Assembly (NCBI GenBank): GCA_045120135.1 | Contig: JBGVEN010000015.1 | Location: forward strand, 186,001-250,000 | Source of the DNA: SIG440 sp045120135 | Lineage (GTDB): Bacteria; Bacillota; Clostridia; Monoglobales; Monoglobaceae | DNA: 64,000 nt | Direction: 5' to 3' | The notes under the pieces: model-generated | Database searches by the model: none | Seen by the model: only the letters and a program-made list of their open reading frames with translations | What the model was told of the DNA's origin: nothing | Shown: positions 33,909 to 41,654 of the stretch, piece by piece | Position numbering within the stretch: the first letter of the stretch is position 1 | Layout of the letters: each line of letters opens with the position of its first letter | Program-made: the position numbers and the translations under genes

Positions 33909-36113
33909 GTGAAAAACAATCCTTATACCAGAGTATTTGTAAAATTCTTTTCCGTTACGGTTGCCGTGGGATTCGGCATCCTTGCATTGATTTTTCTCTG
34001 CACGGTGCTGGGCATTTTCGGCGGAATTGGTGATATTGACATCAATTCTCTCACCGCAAACTCATCTTCTCAGGTATTTTATATTGACTCGGAGGGCAAT
34101 GAAAGGCCCCTCACCACCCTCTCTGCCGAGCAAAGTCGCATCTGGGTTAACTCCAAGGACATCCCTCAAGATATGAAAGATGCAATTGTTTCCATTGAGG
34201 ACGAGCGTTTTTACACACACAAAGGCTTTGACATCAAAAGAACCACCCGTGCGTTTTTTGAATTTATTAAAAATAAAATTACACGCAAGCCAACCACCTT
34301 TGGCGGCAGTACCATTACCCAGCAGCTTGTAAAGAACATCACGCAGCAGCGTGACCGGACAGCGGCACGAAAGATAATGGAAATTTCACGGGCTGTCAAC
34401 CTTGAAAAAAAGATTTCAAAGGACAAAATTCTGGAGCTTTACCTGAACTCAATTTACCTTTCACAAGGTTGTAACGGCGTCCAGGCGGCATCACACAAGT
34501 TTTTCGGCAAGCCGGTATCCGAGCTGAACCTTGCCGAGTGTGCATCCATTGCCGGAATAACCCAGTACCCGTCACTTTATGACCCGCTTATAAATCCTGA
34601 AAACAACAAGGAAAAACAGGAACTTGTTCTTTCCAAAATGCTTGAGCTTGGATATATTGACCAAAAGGAGCACGACGAAGCTGTTGCCTTTAAGCTGAGC
34701 TTCACTGAATTTGACCCTGACGAGCTGGCAACCGGTGCTATTAACTCTTATTTTGTTGACCACCTCATCAACGAAATGCTTGAAGATTTGGTCGAAAAAG
34801 GATATTCCGAAGCAATGGCAAGCAAAATGATATACTCCGGCGGACTAAAAATTGTTGCCACAATTGACCCGAATGTTCAAAGAGCAATGGAGGACGTTTT
34901 TGAAAACACCGAGAACTTTCCCAACTCCACGGGCAGCAATCCGGCACAGGCATCAATGGCAGTTTTAGACCCCCAGACCGGACAGATAAAGGGTCTTGTG
35001 GGCGGAATCGGCAAAAAGACCGGTAACCTTGTTTTGAACCGTGCAACCCAGACACTTCGTCAGCCCGGCTCAACCATCAAGCCTATCGGCGTTTATGCAC
35101 CGGCATTTGAGTACGGAATTATTAACCCGGCAGATATATACGAGGATAAAGCAATTACCTACGGCGGCTGGACTCCCCGAAATTATGACCATAAGTACAG
35201 CGGTAATGTATCGGTAAGAGTTGCTCTCCGTAAGTCTCTTAACACCATTCCCGTTCAGATTCTGAACAAAATGGGTGCGGACCGTTCCTTTAACTTCCTT
35301 ACAGGCAAGCTTGGTATTACCTCTCTTGTGAAGCACGAGACAAATTCCGGGGGCAAGGTATTCTCGGACATCGGACTTTCACAGCTGGCACTTGGCGGTG
35401 TTACCCATGGTATATCAGTGCTTGAGATGACAGCCGCATATGTCCCGTTTGCAAACCGAGGAATATACTCTGTTCCTCATTGCTATACATCGGTTATTGA
35501 CTCTGAGGGCAAGGAAATTCTTTCTGTGCACACTGAGTCGTCCATTGCTCTCTCCGAAAAAGCGGCGTTTGTTACATCAATGCTCCTCAAAGAGGTTGTA
35601 ACAAGCGGTACCGGCGGCGGAGCACAGCTCCCCTCAGGAATGTTCACAGCCGGAAAAACCGGCACTACCTCCGACAACCACGACCGTTGGTTTGTTGGCT
35701 ACACTCCGCACTATGTTGCAAGCGTATGGTACGGCTATGACACGCCGCAGTCAATCAAAGCATCAGGTAACCCCTGTATCCCCGTTTGGCGCAGCGTAAT
35801 GACCAAAATTAACGAGGGTAAATCTTTGTCCTCACCCGCAGTGCCGTCCGGAGTTAAATATGCGAGCTACTGCACAAAAACCGGTCTTTCACCCGGTGAA
35901 AACTGCGGCGAAGAGGTTTCGTCGTGTTGGTTTATTTCCGGCAATCTACCGAAAGAAAAGTGCACCTCTTCTCATAAAACTGAGGAAGAGCTGAAAGCTG
36001 AAGCTGAAGCAGAAACTGAAAGCAATAAGCCGGTAGAGGAAATCACCGTTCCCGGCGAAGAAACACCAGCTACTCAAGAGCCTGCCCCGGTTGAGGCAGC
36101 GCCCGCAGCATAA
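33909..36113 (+). CDS. Class A penicillin-binding protein (PBP1A family)
   Basis: A 734-residue bifunctional wall synthase. Membrane anchor at about 13-35; glycosyltransferase 51 domain with IEDERFYTHKGFD, GGSTITQQLVKN and the KILELYLNSIYL segment; transpeptidase with SxxK in RQPGSTIKPIG, SLN in RKSLNTIPVQ and KTGTT in FTAGKTGTTSDNHDRWF. The acidic Glu/Pro/Ala-rich tail is typical. The start is GTG with GGGAGG 7 bases upstream. Monocistronic with its own terminator. Confidence 0.95.
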   Translation: MKNNPYTRVFVKFFSVTVAVGFGILALIFLCTVLGIFGGIGDIDINSLTANSSSQVFYIDSEGNERPLTTLSAEQSRIWVNSKDIPQDMKDAIVSIEDERFYTHKGFDIKRTTRAFFEFIKNKITRKPTTFGGSTITQQLVKNITQQRDRTAARKIMEISRAVNLEKKISKDKILELYLNSIYLSQGCNGVQAASHKFFGKPVSELNLAECASIAGITQYPSLYDPLINPENNKEKQELVLSKMLELGYIDQKEHDEAVAFKLSFTEFDPDELATGAINSYFVDHLINEMLEDLVEKGYSEAMASKMIYSGGLKIVATIDPNVQRAMEDVFENTENFPNSTGSNPAQASMAVLDPQTGQIKGLVGGIGKKTGNLVLNRATQTLRQPGSTIKPIGVYAPAFEYGIINPADIYEDKAITYGGWTPRNYDHKYSGNVSVRVALRKSLNTIPVQILNKMGADRSFNFLTGKLGITSLVKHETNSGGKVFSDIGLSQLALGGVTHGISVLEMTAAYVPFANRGIYSVPHCYTSVIDSEGKEILSVHTESSIALSEKAAFVTSMLLKEVVTSGTGGGAQLPSGMFTAGKTGTTSDNHDRWFVGYTPHYVASVWYGYDTPQSIKASGNPCIPVWRSVMTKINEGKSLSSPAVPSGVKYASYCTKTGLSPGENCGEEVSSCWFISGNLPKEKCTSSHKTEEELKAEAEAETESNKPVEEITVPGEETPATQEPAPVEAAPAA

Positions 36114-36116
36114 TAT

Positions 36117-36149
36117 AAAAATCCGAAAAACTAAGCCTTTCGGATTTTT
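36117..36149 (+). terminator. Terminator of the PBP gene
   Basis: A 12-bp stem (AAAAATCCGAAA / TTTCGGATTTTT) with a 9-base loop, just after the stop. Confidence 0.85.
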
Positions 36150-36168
36150 CTGACAAAGGAGCTTTTAA

Positions 36169-36921
36169 ATGAAATTTGTATCTTGGAATGTAAACGGACT
36201 TCGTGCCTGTATTGAAAAAGGCTTTTTAGATATTATGAAAGATTTTGATGCCGACATTTTTGCTGTGCAGGAAACCAAAATGCATCCCGAGCAGGCAGAG
36301 ATTGTGACAGACGGATATTTTCAGTACTGGAACAGCGCAGAAAAAAAGGGATATTCTGGTACTGCTGTTTTTACTAAACACAAGCCGATTTCCGTCAGTT
36401 ACGGAATAGGTATTGCCGAACACGATACTGAGGGCAGAGTAATTACCCTTGAATATGAAGATTTTTATTTTGCGACCTGCTATACCCCGAACTCACAAAA
36501 CGAGCTTAAACGACTTGACTACCGTATGAAGTGGGAGGACGATTTTAAGTCTTACCTGATGGCTCTTGACGCAAAAAAACCGGTTATTCTTTGCGGCGAT
36601 CTGAATGTTGCCCACAAGGAAATCGACCTGAAGAATCCGAAAACCAACCGCCGTAATGCCGGATTCACCGACGAGGAACGTGAAAAAATGACCGCTCTGC
36701 TTGATTCTGGATTTTGCGACAGCTTCCGTTATCTTTATCCTGATATCGAGGGAATTTATTCCTGGTGGAGCTATCGTTTTCAGGCACGGCAGAAGAACGC
36801 AGGTTGGCGTATTGACTATTTTCTTGTATCAGACCGCATTAAGGACAAAATTAAAACCGCAGAAATCCACACTGAGGTCTTTGGCTCTGACCATTGCCCT
36901 GTTTTACTTGAACTTGCATAA
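36169..36921 (+). CDS. xth: Exodeoxyribonuclease III
   Basis: A 250-residue AP endonuclease/3'-5' exonuclease. Active-site motifs in order: SWNVNGLRACIEKGF, QETKMH (catalytic Glu), CGDLNVAH (Asp-Asn), WRIDYFLVS, and final GSDHCPVLLEL (Asp-His pair). Normal length. Ribosome site AAAGGAG. Repairs abasic DNA in the cytosol. thioredoxin follows 43 bp later with its own ribosome site. Confidence 0.95.
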   Translation: MKFVSWNVNGLRACIEKGFLDIMKDFDADIFAVQETKMHPEQAEIVTDGYFQYWNSAEKKGYSGTAVFTKHKPISVSYGIGIAEHDTEGRVITLEYEDFYFATCYTPNSQNELKRLDYRMKWEDDFKSYLMALDAKKPVILCGDLNVAHKEIDLKNPKTNRRNAGFTDEEREKMTALLDSGFCDSFRYLYPDIEGIYSWWSYRFQARQKNAGWRIDYFLVSDRIKDKIKTAEIHTEVFGSDHCPVLLELA

Positions 36922-36964
36922 TTAACTGTTTTAATACCAAAACTACAAAAAAGGAGGAAAAACA

Positions 36965-37273
36965 ATGAGTGTTTTACATCTTAACCCCCAAAACTTTGAC
37001 GAGACATTAAAGGGTGATAAACCCGTACTGGTTGACTTCTGGGCAGAGTGGTGCGCGCCCTGCAGAATGTTTGGTCCCATATTCGAGAAAGCTGCAGAAA
37101 AGCTGGCCAACGAGGCTATATTTGCAAAAGTAAATGTAGACGAAAGTGAAGCTCTTGCGCTTAAATATTCGGTTATGTCTATTCCGACGGTAATTCTCTT
37201 TAAAAACGGAGAAGAGTCCGCAAGAAAAACCGGTGCGCTTTCCTTAGGTGAGATTGCCGAGCTTTTGAAATAA
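36965..37273 (+). CDS. trxA: Thioredoxin
   Basis: A 102-residue thioredoxin fold. The active site reads WAEWCAPCRMFGP, i.e. CAPC where CGPC is standard; cis-Pro in MSIPTVILFKNG. Otherwise normal. Reduces protein disulfides. Strong ribosome site (AAAGGAGG). Followed by a terminator. Confidence 0.92.
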   Translation: MSVLHLNPQNFDETLKGDKPVLVDFWAEWCAPCRMFGPIFEKAAEKLANEAIFAKVNVDESEALALKYSVMSIPTVILFKNGEESARKTGALSLGEIAELLK

Positions 37274-37295
37274 CCTTACAATTTAATATCTCTAT

Positions 37296-37336
37296 CGGGT
37301 ATTTCCTTGCGTTTTAGGACATACCCGCTTTTTTAT
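37296..37336 (+). terminator. Terminator of exoIII-thioredoxin
   Basis: A stem of CGGGTAT / ATACCCG extended by TCCT/AGGA after one mismatch, followed by CTTTTTTA. Confidence 0.75.
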
Positions 37337-37372
37337 TGTCATTTTAAGACAAAATTTCTACTTGTAGATTTA

Positions 37373-37401
37373 TTGACAATGCCTGTTATTATTGGTAAAA
37401 T
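37373..37401 (+). promoter_or_regulatory. Promoter of FG-GAP copy 1
   Basis: TTGACA (37373-37378), 17-bp spacer, TAAAAT (37396-37401). Confidence 0.82.
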
Positions 37402-37446
37402 GTAAGCAAGAAATTTCGCAAAACCCATCCACGGAGGTAAAGCATT

Positions 37447-40230
37447 ATGAAATGGATAAAAAAAGGCTTTAGCGACTTCAGAAAGGGTACATTCGGTAAC
37501 GGCGGACAGAACCTTTATGTTACTCCGAACGGAACTCTTCAGAGAATATTTAATTTTGATATAAACGGTGACGGTTACACCGATATTCCTTTGGCAAACA
37601 GCCATAGTATGAATGAAAGACCCCCAATTTATATTTACGACGAAGTAGGTCAGAAGAAGCCTCTTGAACTTCCCACAAACGGCGCTTTTGACGCAATTTT
37701 TACAGATCTTACCGGCGATGGTACTGATGACCTCATTGTAGCTTGCCAGCACAATGGGGTTCTCAGCGACATTACAGCCGTTGTTTACTACGGCAGTGAA
37801 ATTGGTCTTACTGAAAAATACAGGACCGAACTGACCGTTCCCAATGCATTTGGCGTAGTTGCCGGCGATTTTGACGGATCCGGCAAAAAATCTCTTGCAT
37901 TTATCAGTGGCAAAAAGCTAAGAATTTTTCCTTATACAGATGCCGGAATTCAGGCTTGCAAATTTAATGATATTGAAATCGAGGCAATGTCAATGACAGT
38001 TGGCGACTACGATGGTGACGGTTACGATGATATTTGCGTTATTAATGGCGGCACAGGTGATATGTCAATATACTGGGGAAGCAAAACCGGTCTTGACCCT
38101 CAAAATAAAACCGTGTTTGGCAAAAAACGCGAAAACACAGATGCCGGAGCCACCTCAACTACTGCCGGAAGAATGCTTCTGCGCTGGATGGCATGGGTTA
38201 CGAATACCGTTACCATAAAAGGTAAGACTATGGTGTTCCGTGCCGAGGGGGAAGATGCTGTATTTGAAAGCTTTGATAAAGATCGCAAAGCACACGAAGA
38301 ATACAGATTCCACATCTACGATACCGAAAAGCTTGGTCATGAAGTAAACCCATATCTTTATGCCGGAGTTGTCCACGCGACAACCGGCGACCTGAAAAAC
38401 TGCGGTGATACCGATATTATTATTACACATTGCACCGACTGCGACTTAGTTGAAGACTTAATTATCCTTTGGGAGAGCGAAAACTACTCTATGGAAAAGG
38501 CGACCCGTATCCCCATCCGTGGAGCTCATACAGTATTTGTCGGTCCCGTCGAAGAAAATGGCAAAAACCTTTTGTTTGTATGTCAAAAGTGTGAAAAGAA
38601 CAATCTTCAGATTACCCATGAAGTATTCAGCTTTGACAAAGACGGAACTCCCAAAAACGAGTGGATAATAAATGCTTGCGAAGCATCAAGAATTATTACC
38701 GGTAAAACCTATACCGACGGCAGATACCAGATTGCGGTTATCAATCACGAAGGAGAGAAAAAGCTCGGTCTTGAAAATATATATGTATTTCTCGGCGGTG
38801 AGGATGGCTATAACCCCGAAAGAAGAATTGAACTTCCCGGCTGTGCGTCAGTTGACTGTATTCCTATTAATCTAAATGACAGCGGAAACCCCGATTTGCT
38901 TGTTGTTAACTGTGCAGAAAATGCACCGCACCTTGACCCCGGTGCAACAATATACCGCAATAGCAAGGATGGATTTAACAAAGACAACAAGTATTGTTTT
39001 GATACAATTCTCAGTCACGGCTGTGCACTGGGTGACTTCAGACATACTGGCTATCTTGATTTTGCCTTTGGCGGAATTCGCAACCGTGAGCTGCGTATAT
39101 TTGAGGGTGGGCCTGACGGCTATACAATGAAGAAAATTGTTTTCGGTCCTGAGCCGGATACCTTCACTCCATTCCCTTGGTCAATCCCCAATATGGACCC
39201 CGATTATTCCGAAATCGAATCAAGGGAACGAATTCCCGAATATGGAAATATCCGCTGGATGCAGGCAATCGACTTAAACGGCGACGGCTGGCTTGATATT
39301 GTTGTTTCCGAGATTACCGGTTCAAAGAGTTATATTCTCTGGGGCGGCCCTGAGGGTTACAGCACCGAAAGAATGCAGGCGCTTTACACTGACGGCGTGT
39401 CTGCTATAAACGCAGCAGACCTCAACGGCGACGGATATATAGACCTTGTTCTTTCCTGCCATCTGACAAAGGGTCACTCTATCCCTGGCGAAAAAGGCAA
39501 ATTTGTAATTTACTGGGGCAGCGAAAACGGCTTTAGCGAAAACAGAAAATCATATCTTCCCACCTACTGTTCAAACGCTCTTACCATAAACGACTTCAAC
39601 GGCGACGGACTTCTTGACATTTACGGAACAGCTTACAACAACGGCAGGTGCCGTGACATCAATTCAATGATGTATTTTCAGAGTGAGGACAGAATGTTCC
39701 ATACTAATAACTTCCGTGAAATTTTCAACCACTCCGGTTGCGGCTGTCTTGCCGGTGACTTTAACGGCGATGGCTACATTGATCTTGCTGTGGCATCACA
39801 TAAGGCTTACGGCAATCACGTTTGCAGCTCATACATATTCTGGGGCGGTGAAGACGGCATCAACGCGCAACGCTACACCGAACTTCCCGGCCGTGGCCCT
39901 CACGGAATGTGCTCTGTTGATATCGGGAATATTATGGACCGTTCCAACAGCGAGTACTATACCTCAGAAGCTTACAAAGCAAACGGCAAAAAAGCTGTAA
40001 AGGCTTCGTGGGTTGCAGAGAACGGCAAAAAGACCTGGGTTAAAATTCAGTTCAGATGTGCTGAAACGGCGGATAGCTTAGAAAATGCAAAGTGGTCAGA
40101 AAGCTTTGAAAACGGTGCTGATATTTCAGCACTTAACCTCACCGGATACATTCAGTATAAGTTAGAGCTTGGCGCATATTGTGGGACCGGAACACCGAGA
40201 GTAACCGAGGTTACAGTAGACTTTGAGTAA
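37447..40230 (+). CDS. FG-GAP/VCBS repeat protein, copy 1 of 4
   Basis: A 927-residue protein, first of four tandem paralogues. It is full of calcium-loop FG-GAP repeats of the D-x-N-G-D-G-x-x-D type: near residues 38, 87, 141, 187, 320, 478, 535, 608, 657, 715 and 770, which suggests one or two beta-propellers. The N-terminus (MKWIKKGFSDFRKGTFGNGG) is not a signal peptide: no hydrophobic stretch. The last ~70 residues (from KKTWVKIQFRCAETADSLE to GTPRVTEVTVDFE) form a beta-sandwich-like end resembling tails of extracellular sugar-binding proteins. Own promoter, ribosome site ACGGAGG and 3' hairpin. Function unknown; cytosolic location is predicted but surprising for this fold. Confidence 0.85.
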   Translation: MKWIKKGFSDFRKGTFGNGGQNLYVTPNGTLQRIFNFDINGDGYTDIPLANSHSMNERPPIYIYDEVGQKKPLELPTNGAFDAIFTDLTGDGTDDLIVACQHNGVLSDITAVVYYGSEIGLTEKYRTELTVPNAFGVVAGDFDGSGKKSLAFISGKKLRIFPYTDAGIQACKFNDIEIEAMSMTVGDYDGDGYDDICVINGGTGDMSIYWGSKTGLDPQNKTVFGKKRENTDAGATSTTAGRMLLRWMAWVTNTVTIKGKTMVFRAEGEDAVFESFDKDRKAHEEYRFHIYDTEKLGHEVNPYLYAGVVHATTGDLKNCGDTDIIITHCTDCDLVEDLIILWESENYSMEKATRIPIRGAHTVFVGPVEENGKNLLFVCQKCEKNNLQITHEVFSFDKDGTPKNEWIINACEASRIITGKTYTDGRYQIAVINHEGEKKLGLENIYVFLGGEDGYNPERRIELPGCASVDCIPINLNDSGNPDLLVVNCAENAPHLDPGATIYRNSKDGFNKDNKYCFDTILSHGCALGDFRHTGYLDFAFGGIRNRELRIFEGGPDGYTMKKIVFGPEPDTFTPFPWSIPNMDPDYSEIESRERIPEYGNIRWMQAIDLNGDGWLDIVVSEITGSKSYILWGGPEGYSTERMQALYTDGVSAINAADLNGDGYIDLVLSCHLTKGHSIPGEKGKFVIYWGSENGFSENRKSYLPTYCSNALTINDFNGDGLLDIYGTAYNNGRCRDINSMMYFQSEDRMFHTNNFREIFNHSGCGCLAGDFNGDGYIDLAVASHKAYGNHVCSSYIFWGGEDGINAQRYTELPGRGPHGMCSVDIGNIMDRSNSEYYTSEAYKANGKKAVKASWVAENGKKTWVKIQFRCAETADSLENAKWSESFENGADISALNLTGYIQYKLELGAYCGTGTPRVTEVTVDFE

Positions 40231-40236
40231 AAATTC

Positions 40237-40283
40237 AATATTACAGGAAGGCTGTGCATAAAGCACAGCCTTTCTGTAATATT
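40237..40283 (+). terminator. Long hairpin after FG-GAP copy 1
   Basis: A 21-bp stem with one G-U pair (arms 40237-40257 and 40263-40283), without a T run; terminator or mRNA-stabilising end. Confidence 0.65.
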
Positions 40284-40345
40284 AACTCCTTTGACATCTT
40301 TTTATGGAAATATGCATTGCAAGGGCACATTCTTTATCTTTACCA

Positions 40346-40374
40346 TTGACATCAAAATTTGCCCTTGATACAAT
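40346..40374 (+). promoter_or_regulatory. Promoter of the amidotransferase-like gene
   Basis: TTGACA (40346-40351), 17-bp spacer, TACAAT (40369-40374). Confidence 0.8.
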
Positions 40375-40418
40375 AATTGTACATTAATTAAATTTTAATA
40401 AGGAAAAGGTGATTGAAA

Positions 40419-41459
40419 ATGTGTAATATCGCAGGTTATATAGGTGACAAGCCGGCAGCTCCTATTTTGATAGAAATGCTTTGCCGTCAGCAAGGCTTTG
40501 ACGGTGGTTTCGCAACAGGAATTGCCACACTTCACAACGGGAAAATTTACTGGAAGAAATTTATCGGAAATGTTGAAGAATTTCTGAAAGAAACCGACCT
40601 TAGCGAATTTCCCGGAACCATCGGTATTGCCCATACCCGTCCTATTGTGGGTATTCTCTCACATTCACACCCATACCCCTCAGAAAGTGGTATGTTGGCT
40701 ATGGTGACCAACGGCGGAGCAATCCCCGAAACCCGTGCGGAAGAAAAAAACTGTCTTACCCGCAACCTCAACAAAAAAGGCTATGAATTTATAACAAGAT
40801 TTAACGCTGAGAGCAGTACCGCCCCTCAGCTTGAAAACGGCGAATATGTTCAGGCAGTAGATGTTATGGTCAATCTTGTTGAGAACTACATAAACGAGGG
40901 CAATATCCTTGAAGAATCAATTACAAAGGCTATGGACGATATGTATTCCGAGCGTGTTTGTGTTGTTCTGAAAAAAGATATCCCCGACGCTCTTAATGTA
41001 TGCCGTATTACAAGACCTATGGAGCTTCTGCTAGGAAAAGGCGAATGTTATATTGCCACGACCCGTTTCGGATTCCCCGAGGATATTGAGGGTGAAATGA
41101 TGTCACTTCCTAATATGCATACAGTGACAGTTACCAAAAACGGTTACACTGTGTCGCCTTATACCATAAAATCTGATAAGGTTGCAGAAATAACGCCTAT
41201 GACCTATAAGGTAGCTTACGACCGTATAGTTGAGATGCTGAAAGAGGGCAAGGACAACCCCAAAATCTACGATGATTTTGAAAACACTCTGCACGATATG
41301 CCCGAGCTTTGGAATGAACAGACCATTTGCCGTCAGCACGCCAAGGTTGTGTATGATGTTCTGTGGCAGCTTAAATGCGAGGGAAGACTCAAGAGCTTTC
41401 TTGCTCCCCAAACCCAAAATGGTATGACCAGAAATCTTATTAATATGTATATCGACTAA
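40419..41459 (+). CDS. Class II glutamine amidotransferase-like (Ntn hydrolase) protein
   Basis: A 346-residue protein starting Met-Cys (MCNIAGYIG): Cys2 would be the N-terminal nucleophile after Met removal, as in GlmS and PurF glutaminase domains. GTIGIAHTRPIVGILSHSHP and MLAMVTNGGAIPE match the conserved arginine/His and NG..G (oxyanion) segments. It lacks the sugar isomerase or synthetase domain of GlmS, AsnB or PurF; the C-terminal ~130 residues are not recognised. The ATG at 40419 is preferred (AAGGTGA 6 bases upstream). It sits alone between FG-GAP copies 1 and 2 with its own promoter. Acceptor substrate unknown. Confidence 0.78.
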   Translation: MCNIAGYIGDKPAAPILIEMLCRQQGFDGGFATGIATLHNGKIYWKKFIGNVEEFLKETDLSEFPGTIGIAHTRPIVGILSHSHPYPSESGMLAMVTNGGAIPETRAEEKNCLTRNLNKKGYEFITRFNAESSTAPQLENGEYVQAVDVMVNLVENYINEGNILEESITKAMDDMYSERVCVVLKKDIPDALNVCRITRPMELLLGKGECYIATTRFGFPEDIEGEMMSLPNMHTVTVTKNGYTVSPYTIKSDKVAEITPMTYKVAYDRIVEMLKEGKDNPKIYDDFENTLHDMPELWNEQTICRQHAKVVYDVLWQLKCEGRLKSFLAPQTQNGMTRNLINMYID

Positions 41460-41563
41460 TTCACCTCTGACGTATAAAATACGAAGTTTTTAGAAACTGA
41501 CAATTTTGACAAATAACGTGGAAAAAATTATACATTTTTCGTAAACTTTATGGTTGTTTTGCA

Positions 41564-41592
41564 TTGACTTTATTTGCTTAATTTGTTAAAAT
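41564..41592 (+). promoter_or_regulatory. Promoter of FG-GAP copy 2
   Basis: TTGACT (41564-41569), 17-bp spacer, TAAAAT (41587-41592). Confidence 0.78.
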
Positions 41593-41654
41593 GACCTTGT
41601 ATAAAAAGAGCTTGTTTTCAGGCTTAAAAATCTAATTTAAAGGAGTCCCTTTTT

